Positions 1 to 7,985 of a stretch of 17,965 bases of DNA are shown in pieces. Under the pieces are notes generated by a model. It was not told the origin of the DNA, did no database searches, and saw only the letters and a program-made list of their open reading frames with translations. The stretch is from NCBI GenBank assembly GCA_052387115.1, contig JBQTJM010000342.1, forward strand, positions 1 to 17,965, read 5' to 3'. Positions within the stretch are counted from its first letter, which is position 1; each line of letters starts with the position of its first letter. The position numbers and the translations under genes were made by a program. The DNA is from JACCXJ01 sp052387115. GTDB lineage: Bacteria > Pseudomonadota > Gammaproteobacteria > JACCXJ01.

Positions 1-198
1 TTGCTTGAAGGGGGTTTTTCGTACACTCACGCAATGGATCACCTGCCTGCCTACATGCCGCTCTCTTTAGCAACCGTGTATGCGGGCTATCGTTACCAAG
101 ATTTCGATACCGACACCGGCACATCCGGTGACTTCAATGACAATGAGGCCAGGGACGTGACCAGGGGGTTTGCGGTCGGCGTCAACCTTACCTATTAG
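1..198 (+). CDS. Outer-membrane beta-barrel protein, C-terminal fragment
   Basis: An open frame runs from the first base of the window to a TAG stop and gives 65 residues. The gene almost certainly starts upstream, so the TTG at base 1 should not be taken as its start. The residues alternate polar and hydrophobic in strand-like runs (VYAGYRYQDFDTD, GFAVGVNLTY) with an acidic loop between them. The chain ends in an aromatic residue (Tyr), as outer-membrane barrels do for recognition by the BAM assembly machinery. The YAGYRYQDFDTD stretch recalls the small TIGR04219-type outer-membrane proteins, but that is recall and not a search result. Function is unknown. A short perfect inverted repeat (CCGGG-AAGT-CCCGG) lies just after the stop and lacks the T run of a standard terminator. 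Confidence 0.6.
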   Translation: MLEGGFSYTHAMDHLPAYMPLSLATVYAGYRYQDFDTDTGTSGDFNDNEARDVTRGFAVGVNLTY

Positions 199-366
199 GC
201 GAACCCGGAGCCCGGGAAGTCCCGGCCCAAGGCCGCCGGGCGCGGGGCGAGCCCGCCACTTAGCGAGTAGCACAACCCTCTTGCAGGTACGGTCCGAACG
301 CGGCTCGGCGGCAGCGCCCCGCGGCGCTCTCCGAGGGTGCCGCGATCCGCGGCGTACAATGCCGGA

Positions 367-1356
367 ATGACCACGCCCGCGCCGCCATACGCCAGCCTCA
401 CGCCCGACCGCGTGCTCGACGCGCTCGAAGGCGTCGGCCTCTGTAGCGATGGCCGGCTGCTGGCGCTCAACAGCTACGAAAACCGGGTGTATCAGATCGG
501 CATACACGACGGGCCGGCGGTGGTCGTAAAGTTCTACCGGCCGGAACGCTGGTCGGACGAGGCCATCCTGGAGGAACACGCCTTCGTCGCGGAGCTGGCG
601 GAACACGAAATACCGGTGGTCGCGCCCCTCGCCCTCGACGGCACGGGCACACTCTACACGCACCAGGGGTTCCGCTTCAGCGTGTATCCCAAACACGGTG
701 GCCGAGTACCCGAGCTGGACGATCTCAATACCCTGGAGTGGATGGGCCGTTTCATCGGGCGCATCCATGCGGTGGGCGCCGTGCGGCCATTTCGGCACCG
801 GCCGACGCTCGACATCGCGAGCTTCGGCGAGGCGCCGCGCGATTTCTTGCTCGGCGGGGAATGGGTCGCGCCCGATCTCGTCCCTGCCTACCGTAGTGTC
901 GTCGAACAGGCGATCCTGGGGGTGCGACGTTGTTTCGAACGGGCGGGTGGTGTCCGAACGCTGCGCCTGCACGGCGACTGCTATGCCGGCAACGTGCTCT
1001 GGACCACGGACGGACCGCACTTCGTCGATTTCGACGACAGCCGCATGGGACCCGCTATCCAGGATCTGTGGATGCTGCTCTCGGGCGATCGCGCCGCGAT
1101 GACCGGCCAACTCGCGGCAGTGCTCGCGGGCTACGAGGACTTCAACGCGTTCGATACTCGCGAGCTATACTTGATGGAGGCCTTGCGGACCCTGCGCCTC
1201 ATCCATTATTCGGCCTGGATCGCGCGGCGCTGGGACGACCCGGCGTTCCCCGCCGCCTTTCCGTGGTTCGATACGCCGCGCTACTGGCAGGACAGGATCC
1301 TGGAATTGCGGGAACAAGTGGCGCTCATGGACGAGCCGCCGCTCGGGCACGCTTGA
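367..1356 (+). CDS. srkA: Stress response Ser/Thr protein kinase SrkA (YihE/RdoA)
   Basis: This 329-residue protein has the APH-like kinase fold of SrkA, a cytoplasmic Ser/Thr kinase of the Cpx envelope-stress response that protects E. coli from programmed cell death. Visible signatures are the family N-terminal block NSYENRVYQIG (about residues 35-45), VVVKFYRPERW with the probable ATP-binding Lys55, the catalytic loop LHGDCYAGNVLW (His202, Asp204, Asn209) and the metal-binding VDFDDSRMGPAIQDLWML (Asp221/Asp223). The length matches the E. coli protein (328). An upstream in-frame GTG at 337 would add ten residues; I prefer ATG 367 because of that length match. A TACAAT hexamer at 355-360 lies six bases before this ATG, so a nearly leaderless message is possible, though no good -35 is visible. 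In enterobacteria dsbA usually follows; here the next gene is convergent hflD. Confidence 0.93.
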   Translation: MTTPAPPYASLTPDRVLDALEGVGLCSDGRLLALNSYENRVYQIGIHDGPAVVVKFYRPERWSDEAILEEHAFVAELAEHEIPVVAPLALDGTGTLYTHQGFRFSVYPKHGGRVPELDDLNTLEWMGRFIGRIHAVGAVRPFRHRPTLDIASFGEAPRDFLLGGEWVAPDLVPAYRSVVEQAILGVRRCFERAGGVRTLRLHGDCYAGNVLWTTDGPHFVDFDDSRMGPAIQDLWMLLSGDRAAMTGQLAAVLAGYEDFNAFDTRELYLMEALRTLRLIHYSAWIARRWDDPAFPAAFPWFDTPRYWQDRILELREQVALMDEPPLGHA

Positions 1357-1410
1357 GCGCTGGCCATACCCTTACGAAGGGGGAGATTCAGAGGGGGTCC
1401 CGGAGGGAGG

Positions 1411-2052
1411 TCACGAAATATCGCCGAGGGCCCGCAGGATGCGCTTGCGAAACACCGGCAGGTGCCAGCGCCGGCCGCCGATCTGATGCCATAGCATCGC
1501 GGCCCGCACCCCGGCCAGCAACACCGCCCGGATCTTGTTGGCGATCTCGGGGTCGCGCAGGTAACGCGCATCGCCGCGCACCTGGATGCGGAACTTAAGG
1601 GTGCTCAAGGTCTCCTGGTAGCAGGTGGCGACGGCGGAGATGACGGCATCGTCGCTCGCGGCCAGGAGGCCGCCCGCCGCGGTGAGCCTCCCGTGTATCT
1701 CGCGCAAGCGGCGGCCCACGCCGTCCTGCATGTCGCGGTTCTTCCGGAGCTGTCGCGCCAGGTGGATCAAACCCACCACACAGCCGACCAGGTCCGCGAA
1801 GCGCGGTGAGCGCCGCTTCCTGTCGAAGATGTCCTTGAGGGTGTTGATGCCGACGCTGAGCCCGAAGCGGTAATCGGGGCTGCCGCCGAACACCGTCTCT
1901 ACGTTGTCGGGATCGAACTCGAACAGGCTCCCGACGGTGGTCTTGAGGTTTTCGTTCGGGACCGCGCCGGTCTTGGCCAGGCGCTCCACGAGCACCGCGG
2001 CCTGAAACACACCGGCGAGCGCCATGGCCTGATCCTGCCATTGTTCTTGCAT
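1411..2052 (-). CDS. hflD: High frequency lysogenization protein HflD homolog
   Basis: The 213-residue product is recognisable as HflD (YcfC), a peripheral inner-membrane protein that in E. coli binds the lambda CII regulator and opposes lysogeny; its housekeeping role is uncertain. Family signatures include the start MQEQWQDQAMALAGVFQAA, then SLFEFDPDNVETVFGG (roughly residues 42-57) and the C-terminal RAVLLAGVRAAMLWHQIGGRRWHL. The open frame extends 27 codons upstream, but ATG 2052 gives exactly the E. coli length and begins at the conserved N terminus. No strong Shine-Dalgarno sequence is seen. The usual neighbours mnmA (upstream) and purB are absent. The gene instead follows a desaturase on the same strand, 114 bases downstream of its stop, so it may be read from the same transcript. 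It converges with srkA. Confidence 0.93.
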   Translation of the reverse strand: MQEQWQDQAMALAGVFQAAVLVERLAKTGAVPNENLKTTVGSLFEFDPDNVETVFGGSPDYRFGLSVGINTLKDIFDRKRRSPRFADLVGCVVGLIHLARQLRKNRDMQDGVGRRLREIHGRLTAAGGLLAASDDAVISAVATCYQETLSTLKFRIQVRGDARYLRDPEIANKIRAVLLAGVRAAMLWHQIGGRRWHLPVFRKRILRALGDIS

Positions 2053-2166
2053 CGCGGGACGGGAGCGAGCCTTAGCGACCCAAAATAGAGAAAAAAATCT
2101 TGATCGGTTCTCTGTGGCGCGCAGGGTGTGCAATCCGGACTCCGGTCGCAGCGCCCTCCGGCGGCA

Positions 2167-3015
2167 TCATGCGCGCGCCATCGAGGTCGCGGCGACCCGC
2201 GCGGGCAGGGGGCGCTTGAGGCCCCATACGATCCCGAGCCGCTCGAAGAGGCACAGCACGAAATAGGTCGGGTCGATCTGCCACCAGCGGAACCCGTGCC
2301 GCACCGACACCGGATAATGGTGGTGATTGTTGTGCCAGCCATCGCCCAGGGTAAGGATGGCGCCGAGCACATTGTTCCTGGAGTTGTCGCCCGTATCGTA
2401 GGGCCGGGTGCCCCACACGTGGACCAGGGAGTTGATGGTGAAGGTGCCGTGCCACAGGAACACCGTGGCGACCGCGAAACCCCACAGGAACCCGTTGAGC
2501 CCGAACAGCGCCACCAAGGTCCCGATATACAGGTTGGCCGGCAGCCAGGTGTTGGCGTTCAGCCACACGAGCTCGCGGTGGTCCATGAAATCGCGGATCA
2601 GCTCGGGCTTCACGTCCTTGTATTTCTCGCACAGGATCCAGCCCATGTGCGACCAGAAGAAGCCCTTGTGCATGGGCGAATGCACGTCCTCCGGCCGGTC
2701 CGAGTGGCGATGGTGGTGGCGGTGGTGGCTGGCCCACCACAGGACACCCTTCTGCAGCGAACACTCCCCGAGGAAGGCGAGGAAAAACGCGAAGGCCCGG
2801 CCGGTCTTGTAGGAGCGGTGGGAAAAATAGCGGTGAAAACCGGCGCTCAAGGCGAACATCCGCAGATAATAGGAGCCGACGGCGAGCGCCACCCACTGCC
2901 ATGCGAAATGAAAGGCGATGGCGTAGACCGCGAGGAGGTGCATGGCGAAAAAAAGGATCGTGTCCCGCCAGATCACCTGCTCGTTGCCCGCCTTGTACCG
3001 CCAGAATCGCGTCAT
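2167..3015 (-). CDS. Membrane fatty-acid desaturase (acyl-CoA delta-9 type)
   Basis: This 282-residue integral membrane di-iron desaturase is expected to insert a cis double bond into acyl chains, probably at delta-9, and so adjust membrane fluidity. All three histidine boxes are present: HRYFSH (His61-His66), the H-x-x-H-H box in WASHHRHHHRHSD (His97-His101) and WHNNHHHYP (from His228). Hydrophobic segments near residues 18-50, 72-95 and 160-190 fit the usual topology. The frame extends 15 codons upstream, but ATG 3015 has GGGGAGG about nine bases before it, and the protein then begins with MTRFWRYKAG. A TATAAT hexamer on this strand (3054 to 3049) could be a -10 element, but no matching -35 is visible. 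It lies 82 bases downstream of the MATE gene and upstream of hflD. Substrate and exact position specificity cannot be read from sequence. Confidence 0.93.
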   Translation of the reverse strand: MTRFWRYKAGNEQVIWRDTILFFAMHLLAVYAIAFHFAWQWVALAVGSYYLRMFALSAGFHRYFSHRSYKTGRAFAFFLAFLGECSLQKGVLWWASHHRHHHRHSDRPEDVHSPMHKGFFWSHMGWILCEKYKDVKPELIRDFMDHRELVWLNANTWLPANLYIGTLVALFGLNGFLWGFAVATVFLWHGTFTINSLVHVWGTRPYDTGDNSRNNVLGAILTLGDGWHNNHHHYPVSVRHGFRWWQIDPTYFVLCLFERLGIVWGLKRPLPARVAATSMARA

Positions 3016-3097
3016 CGCCGTCCGCCTCCCCGAGCGCGCCTCTGCGAGATTATAATCCATCCACCGAGCGCCCCGGCCACGCCTTCAGGGTTCCCTT

Positions 3098-4468
3098 TCA
3101 AGGATCCAGTGTAAGCCATCGGCCTCGCCACGCCATCCATCCCTTCAACGCGGCCTTGCCGTAAGTCGTGAGATTGATGGCCCACCACACCCCGGCGGGT
3201 CCCCATCCCAGCGGGAACGCCAGGGCCCAGGCCAAGGGGATGCGTAACAGGTTGAGCGGCGCGCTGCACCAGAAGACCACGCGGGTCGCGCCGGCCCCCG
3301 CCAGGACCCCCTCGCCCAGCGACTCCCAGGCCAGAAAGAGCTGCGAGGCGGCGAGTATCACAGCGTATTCTGCCGCCGCCTGGTGGACCGCATCGTCATC
3401 GGTGAAGAGTCCGGTCAAGGGCACCGCGCCGAAGTAGAAGGCGGCCGTAGCGGCGATACCGAGCACGGTCGAGACGGGTAAGGCGGTGCGCAGTGCAAGC
3501 CGTGCGAGATCGGGCCTTGCGGCGCCCAGCGCACGGCCGACCAGCGAGGCAGAGGCGAGCGCGATCCCGTGGAAGAGCGGCCAGGTGAAGCCTTCGAGCG
3601 CCGAGAATCCGATCCCGAGCGCCGCGTTCACATGCGCGCCGAGCGGCGAGACGGTGGTCTTCAAGAGCCCCCAGTAGACCCCCGCGAAGAGCGCGGTGCC
3701 GAGCGCCATGGGCGCACCGATGCGGAGGATGCGCTTGAGCTCGCCGCGGGCGCGCAGGTGGGCCGAACGGAGCCCCAGATCGCGCCTGAGCTGCCAGACC
3801 CCGAGGGCGCTGGCGACGCCGCGCGCGGCGTTCGAGGCCAGGGCGGCCCCCACCACCCCGAGCCCGGCCTCGTAGACCAGGAGCGGGGTCAAGGCCACGT
3901 TCAAGGCCAGCGACAGGGCGTGCAGGACGAGCGGCGTGCGGGCGTTGCCCATGGCCAGGAAGGTCTGATCGATGAGCGGGGTGAGCGCGAGCGGCAGAAT
4001 GGTGGCGAAGAGCGCCGTCAGGTAGCGGCTGCATTCCGCGGCCGGTGCCCCCGAGAGGCCCAGCGCGGCCGCGATGGCGGGCGCCGCCGCGACCCCGATG
4101 GCCATCAGGAACGCGCTCTGTGCCAGTACCGCGGACAGCGACTGGCCGAGGAGGCGCCGGCGGAGCTCGAGATCGCCGGCCCCGGTCGCCCGGGCGATCA
4201 GCGGGCCGGCACCGGCCGCCACCAGCTCGAAAGCGGCATAGAACAGGATGAGGACGAACACCGAGGCGCTGACCGCCGCCTGGGCCGCGACCGACACCCC
4301 CTGGACGAAGTACTGATCGACGATCCGATAGCCGTTAGTGAGTACGGTGAAGGCCGCGCTCGGCAGGGCGAGGCAGAGGAGCGCCCCGACGCCGATCCGC
4401 GGTGGTCGCGCCAGCGGCGGGCCGCTCGGGGGTCGCTCGGCCTCAGGGGTCTCGGCCGCGCGCCGCAT
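3098..4468 (-). CDS. MATE family efflux transporter
   Basis: The 456-residue product is an inner-membrane multidrug-and-toxin-extrusion type antiporter that would use a Na+ or H+ gradient to export a cationic or aromatic compound. About twelve hydrophobic segments are visible in two homologous halves. The N-terminal half contains LPSAAFTVLTNGYRIVDQYFVQG and LTPLIDQTFLAMGNARTPL, the D-x-x-F-x-x-x-G-x-x-R/K-T/P pattern typical of the family. The second half begins near LKRILRIGAPMALG. The first 25 residues are proline- and charge-rich and poorly conserved. No clear Shine-Dalgarno sequence precedes ATG 4468, so the true start may be slightly downstream. It is divergent from the TPR gene across a 101-base gap and may be the first gene of a MATE-desaturase-hflD transcript. 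The substrate is unknown. Confidence 0.88.
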   Translation of the reverse strand: MRRAAETPEAERPPSGPPLARPPRIGVGALLCLALPSAAFTVLTNGYRIVDQYFVQGVSVAAQAAVSASVFVLILFYAAFELVAAGAGPLIARATGAGDLELRRRLLGQSLSAVLAQSAFLMAIGVAAAPAIAAALGLSGAPAAECSRYLTALFATILPLALTPLIDQTFLAMGNARTPLVLHALSLALNVALTPLLVYEAGLGVVGAALASNAARGVASALGVWQLRRDLGLRSAHLRARGELKRILRIGAPMALGTALFAGVYWGLLKTTVSPLGAHVNAALGIGFSALEGFTWPLFHGIALASASLVGRALGAARPDLARLALRTALPVSTVLGIAATAAFYFGAVPLTGLFTDDDAVHQAAAEYAVILAASQLFLAWESLGEGVLAGAGATRVVFWCSAPLNLLRIPLAWALAFPLGWGPAGVWWAINLTTYGKAALKGWMAWRGRWLTLDP

Positions 4469-4569
4469 TGATGTTTGTCTTTGAAGGGCTTATGGTGGGG
4501 ATCGGCGCCGCCAGGGAAGCCAGGCGTTCGCGCTGAGCGGCATACGACTACACAATAAGGTAAGCTTTC

Positions 4570-5247
4570 ATGTTCAAAATCAATACGCAACTGACCCGCA
4601 CCGCGAAGCACCGGGTCCAATACGCGGTCCTCGTGTGTGCCGCGGTCGGGGTGATCGGCGCCCTCGGGTATGTGATCGTGGAAGTGTATCCGCAATGGTG
4701 GATCTTTGTGCTCCTTGGGTTCGGCCTCGTGCTCCTCATTCCTGGCCGGGTCCAGCAGATCTACTGGAAGGGCTTCTTCAGGGGGCAGAAGCTCCAGCTC
4801 AAGAACCGGCATCGTGAGGCCCTGGAGGAGTTCGAAGGGTTCTTGACGACCTTGCACGAGCGGCCGGGTTTGCGCCACCTCATCTGGTTCAGCCAATGGT
4901 CCTACACCCGCGATGTGGAGGTCATGACCCTGAACAATATGGGCGTCTCGGCTATGACCTTGCGCAGCATGAAGCAGGCCGAGACGTTCCTCAAATCGGC
5001 GGCGGAGTTGGACCCCGATTCTCCCCTGCCCTACTACAATCTCGCGGTCCTGCACTACGGGCTGGGAGACGATGCCCATGGCGCCGCCAACCTCGTGAGG
5101 GCCGAGACCCTCGGTTATCGCAAGGCCAGCATCCGCGAGCTGACGCGCATCACCAAGACCCCGAGGTCCGGAAAAAAGGGCGCCGACAAGTCACTGCGCC
5201 ACGCCCCGGCGTCCCTGACGCACGACACCCAGGGACAGCCTCAATAA
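4570..5247 (+). CDS. Membrane-anchored TPR protein of unknown function
   Basis: This 225-residue protein has two adjacent hydrophobic segments (about residues 17-37 and 43-58) forming an N-terminal membrane hairpin. A soluble part with tetratricopeptide-like helices follows, about residues 75-175: RHREALEEFEGFL, TLNNMGVSAMTLRSMKQAETFLKSAAELDPDSPLPYYNLAVLHYGLGD. The second of these reads as at least two canonical TPR units with the expected Ala/Gly/Pro positions. The C terminus (about 190-225) is basic and polar, probably disordered. TPR units mediate protein-protein contacts, so it is plausibly a scaffold at the inner membrane. Start ATG 4570 is preceded by AATAAGG, a reasonable ribosome site at about nine bases. 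It precedes gspA by 160 bases. I do not recognise a specific family. Confidence 0.75.
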   Translation: MFKINTQLTRTAKHRVQYAVLVCAAVGVIGALGYVIVEVYPQWWIFVLLGFGLVLLIPGRVQQIYWKGFFRGQKLQLKNRHREALEEFEGFLTTLHERPGLRHLIWFSQWSYTRDVEVMTLNNMGVSAMTLRSMKQAETFLKSAAELDPDSPLPYYNLAVLHYGLGDDAHGAANLVRAETLGYRKASIRELTRITKTPRSGKKGADKSLRHAPASLTHDTQGQPQ

Positions 5248-5391
5248 CCGGGGATACGACCATCCCTGGCGACCACGCTGGGGCAGGTCTTGCGGGAGGG
5301 AACTCTAGGGGCTGGGCAGGGGCTGGCCGGGGCCCCCTGACGATGACAATGCGGTCCCTGGCGACGCTCCGGCCCTCGGCCCGCAAACCAT

Positions 5392-5423
5392 TGTATCTGG
5401 CCCATTGATGTATCTGGCCCATT
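5392..5423 (+). repeat. 15-base direct repeat duplicating the gspA start region
   Basis: TGTATCTGGCCCATT occurs at 5392-5406 and again at 5409-5423, a period of 17 bases. The second copy carries the first codons of gspA (ATG TAT CTG GCC CAT). The first copy reads TTG TAT CTG GCC CAT TGA, so it looks like a slipped duplicate of the gene's 5' end that is out of frame with the gene. Confidence 0.8.
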
Positions 5424-7123
5424 TCGGTCTTCGGGAAGCGCCGTTCTCCCTGACCCCCGATCCGCGCTTCCTGTATCTCGGGGAGCGCCACCGCGAGGGC
5501 CTCGCTCACCTGCGCTATGGGCTCGAAGACGGCGGTGGCTTCGTACAGCTGACCGGGGAGATAGGGACCGGCAAGACGACGCTGTGCCGGGCCCTACTGG
5601 CCGAGCTGCCCGGTCACCTCGATGTCGGCTTCCTGTTGAATCCCAGGGTGTCGGAGGTGGACCTACTGGCCAGCCTGTGCGACGAGCTGCGTATCCGGTA
5701 TTCCGAGAGCGACGCGCGCCAGAAGCCCCTGGTCGATGCCCTCTACCGGCACCTGCTCGAGGCCCATGCCGGGGGGCGTACCACGGTGCTCCTCATCGAC
5801 GAGGCCCAGAATCTCTCGCCGCCGGTCCTGGAGCAGGTGCGGCTCCTGACCAACCTCGAGACCACCAAGAAGAAGCTCTTACAGATCATCCTCATCGGTC
5901 AGCCGGAGCTGTGCGAGGTCCTGGCCCGAAGCGAGCTCCGACAGCTCGCCCAGCGCATCACGGCCCGCTACCACCTGGTGCCGTTTTCGAGACGGGAGAC
6001 CTTCGATTACATCGCGCACCGCATTGAGGTGGCCGGGGGCAGCCCGCGGGTCTTCAGTCCGCAGGCCAGAGCCGAGGTCTACCGCCAATCGAAGGGCGTG
6101 CCCCGGCTGATCAATGTGTTCTGCGACCGGGCCCTGCTGGGCGCCTACGTCCAGGAACAGGCCAGCGTAAACATCGCCACGGCACGGCGGGCGATCGCCG
6201 AGGTGCGGGGCATCCCCGCGCCACGCATCGGGCGGCGGGTCTTCGCAGCGGCCGCGGGCCTGTGCGTGACGGCGGCGGTTTCGTTGTGGCTGTACGGCAG
6301 CCCTCCCGGCGCCCTGGGCGTCTTCGACGCCGGCGGTGCCCCGAGCGACCTCTTCCCCCTATCCGATAGGAACAAGGGGGCCTATAGGAATAAAGCGGCA
6401 GAACCGGCCGCGGTGCCTCTACCGCTCGCGCCCGCCGTGCCCGCGTCGGTCCCTACAGGCAGTCCCGCCCCCGCGACACCAGAGGTCCCGGCGCCCCAGG
6501 GGTTCGCGGAGAACGTCGGGCGTTCCGCGCCCGACGAGAACCGTACTGAGGCCTTCGCCGCGCTCCTGTCATCCTTTGGCTTGCAGGCGCCGCGGACCGC
6601 CGGCGACCCGTGCGAGATCCTGGCCCGGGACGGCTGGCGCTGCCAATGGGAGAGCGGTGACTGGGAACGCCTGCAGCGGCTCGGCCGGCCCGTCATGATC
6701 GAGGTACGCTCCCTCTCGGGCGAGCCGCGTTTCGGCACCCTATCTGGAATGAGCGATAGCGACGGGATTGTTTATCTGGGTCGAGCGCGGTATCCCGTGC
6801 AGCGTTCCGCGCTGGAGCCGTTGTGGACAGGACGCTATCTGGTCTTGTGGCGGCCGCCCAAGCTCGCCGGGCATGTGCTTCGTCTGGGTGCCCAGGGGAG
6901 CGATGTGCTGTGGCTGCGCGAGCAGTTCCGATCGTTGGACGGTACCCCGATGGCGTCCGCGAACGCACGTGTCTACGATGATGCCTTGAGTACCCGGGTA
7001 CGCGCGTTTCAGACCAGCCGATCGCTCAAGTCCGACGGCGCGGTGGGCCCCGAGACACTGGTGCATCTCGATTCGGCACTCCGCCGGGAACCGGACGCAG
7101 GGGTCCGCGGCCCCGAAGAGTGA
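5408..7123 (+). CDS. gspA: GspA/ExeA-like AAA ATPase with peptidoglycan-binding domain
   Basis: This 571-residue ATPase matches ExeA/GspA, which with its partner GspB binds peptidoglycan and helps the type II secretion secretin assemble in the outer membrane. It opens with the family start MYLAHFGLREAPFSLTPDPRFLYL. An AAA domain follows with Walker A GEIGTGKT (residues 50-57), Walker B VLLIDEAQ (127-134) and IILIGQPEL as sensor region. One transmembrane helix (about 277-297) and a Pro/Ala-rich linker separate this from the C terminus. That end carries a PG_binding_1-like domain (about 490-562) with LRLGAQGSDVLWLREQF and VRAFQTSRSLKSDGAVGPETL. ATG 5408 is preferred over the adjacent TTG 5405; no Shine-Dalgarno sequence is evident, and this ATG overlaps the TGA of a five-codon frame. 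Only seven bases separate its stop from gspB. MshM-type ATPases are related, but the PG-binding tail and the gspB partner favour GspA. Confidence 0.88.
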   Translation: MYLAHFGLREAPFSLTPDPRFLYLGERHREGLAHLRYGLEDGGGFVQLTGEIGTGKTTLCRALLAELPGHLDVGFLLNPRVSEVDLLASLCDELRIRYSESDARQKPLVDALYRHLLEAHAGGRTTVLLIDEAQNLSPPVLEQVRLLTNLETTKKKLLQIILIGQPELCEVLARSELRQLAQRITARYHLVPFSRRETFDYIAHRIEVAGGSPRVFSPQARAEVYRQSKGVPRLINVFCDRALLGAYVQEQASVNIATARRAIAEVRGIPAPRIGRRVFAAAAGLCVTAAVSLWLYGSPPGALGVFDAGGAPSDLFPLSDRNKGAYRNKAAEPAAVPLPLAPAVPASVPTGSPAPATPEVPAPQGFAENVGRSAPDENRTEAFAALLSSFGLQAPRTAGDPCEILARDGWRCQWESGDWERLQRLGRPVMIEVRSLSGEPRFGTLSGMSDSDGIVYLGRARYPVQRSALEPLWTGRYLVLWRPPKLAGHVLRLGAQGSDVLWLREQFRSLDGTPMASANARVYDDALSTRVRAFQTSRSLKSDGAVGPETLVHLDSALRREPDAGVRGPEE

Positions 7124-7130
7124 CAGGCGC

Positions 7131-7955
7131 ATGTCCTTCATCCTCGAAGCCCTGAAAAGGGTCGAGCGCGAGAGGGAGGAAAGAGGGCAGCCCCGATTGG
7201 GCGCCGTGCAGCGGCTGCGCACGCCCCGACGTTTGGTCTGGCCCTGGCTCTTCTGCATCGCCCTGGCCGTCAACGCGGGCGTGGTCTGGACGCTGTGGCG
7301 CCCGGCACCGCCGACGGCCGAGGGCATGGGACCGCCATGGGCACCCACGAGGGGTGCCCCTACGGTGTCGCTCCCGGCGCCACCGACGGCCAACGACGTG
7401 GAACCGCCGATGACGCCTCCCGCCCCGGCCGCCGTAGCGGGCGACAAGGCCGGCCCGAAAGAGGCCGGCCACCGGAGCGCGAAGCCGGAACCTTTAGATC
7501 AACCTTATGACGATCAACCTCATGGGCGCCGCAAGTCGGATCCCGAGAGGCCCAGAGGCAAGACGATCGCGCCGCCCCTGGGCGCGCCACCCCGGCCGCG
7601 CGATGACTCACCGAGAACCCCTGCGCCAGCGCCGATCGTGGCCGCGGAACCGTCCACCTCCGAGCCGCCGGCCGCACGCGGCAAACTTCAACCCGCCGAT
7701 CCCGCCCCGGCCGCGGCGGTGAGAGACGTCCTGCCCCTCTGGATGCAGATGCCCGCCGAGTGGAGGGCCGCGGTCCCGGACCTTTCGATCAACCTCATGG
7801 CCTATTCGCAGGACCCGTCCGAGCGCCTGGTGTACATCAAGGGCCACCGCTACACGGAGGGCGAGCTGGTGGAAGGCAAGCTCAAGATCGAAGAGATCAC
7901 TCGCGAGGGCGTGGTCCTGAGCTTTCAGGGCAGTCGCTGTCTGCTACCCCGCTGA
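7131..7955 (+). CDS. gspB: General secretion pathway protein GspB (ExeB-like)
   Basis: The 274-residue product is the partner of GspA. It has the characteristic start MSFILEALKRVERERE, one transmembrane helix (about residues 36-55, VWPWLFCIALAVNAGVVWTL), a long Pro/Ala/charged periplasmic linker (about 57-200) and a compact GspB domain at the C terminus. That domain includes LPLWMQMPAEWRAAVPDLSINLMAY, DPSERLVYIKGHRYTEGE and GVVLSFQGSRCLLPR. In Aeromonas the ExeA-ExeB complex is needed to build the secretin multimer; in related systems GspB interacts with the secretin directly. The seven-base gap after gspA indicates one transcript. The linker stretch near 7300-7520 is compositionally simple, as expected for a spacer. 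No other gsp gene is in the window. Confidence 0.87.
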   Translation: MSFILEALKRVEREREERGQPRLGAVQRLRTPRRLVWPWLFCIALAVNAGVVWTLWRPAPPTAEGMGPPWAPTRGAPTVSLPAPPTANDVEPPMTPPAPAAVAGDKAGPKEAGHRSAKPEPLDQPYDDQPHGRRKSDPERPRGKTIAPPLGAPPRPRDDSPRTPAPAPIVAAEPSTSEPPAARGKLQPADPAPAAAVRDVLPLWMQMPAEWRAAVPDLSINLMAYSQDPSERLVYIKGHRYTEGELVEGKLKIEEITREGVVLSFQGSRCLLPR

Positions 7956-7985
7956 CGGGGTCGAGCGCAGTCTCACCTTCGCGCC

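Noticed and set aside
67..1110. Long minus-strand open frame (347 codons) across srkA
   Set aside because: It lies antisense to srkA, whose product carries intact kinase motifs. The translation is Arg/Pro/His-rich with no domain pattern, as expected from GC-rich antisense frames.
1369..1408. CCCTT-ACG-AAGGG hairpin and a purine-rich run between srkA and hflD
   Set aside because: It has some resemblance to the REP-like repeats but no shared arm long enough to call a copy, and no terminator T run.
2090..2120. AGAGAA and TTCTCT around a T-rich run between the desaturase gene and hflD, as a possible terminator
   Set aside because: The stem is AT-rich, the loop is about 15 bases and the T run lies inside the loop, so it does not have the form of an intrinsic terminator.
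2128..3114. Plus-strand open frame of 328 codons opposite the desaturase
   Set aside because: It is the complement of a desaturase with all three histidine boxes. Its own translation is low-complexity and matches no family I know.
3569..4471. Plus-strand open frame of 300 codons opposite the MATE gene
   Set aside because: Rich in Gly, Arg and Glu with no hydrophobic core; an antisense shadow of the transporter.
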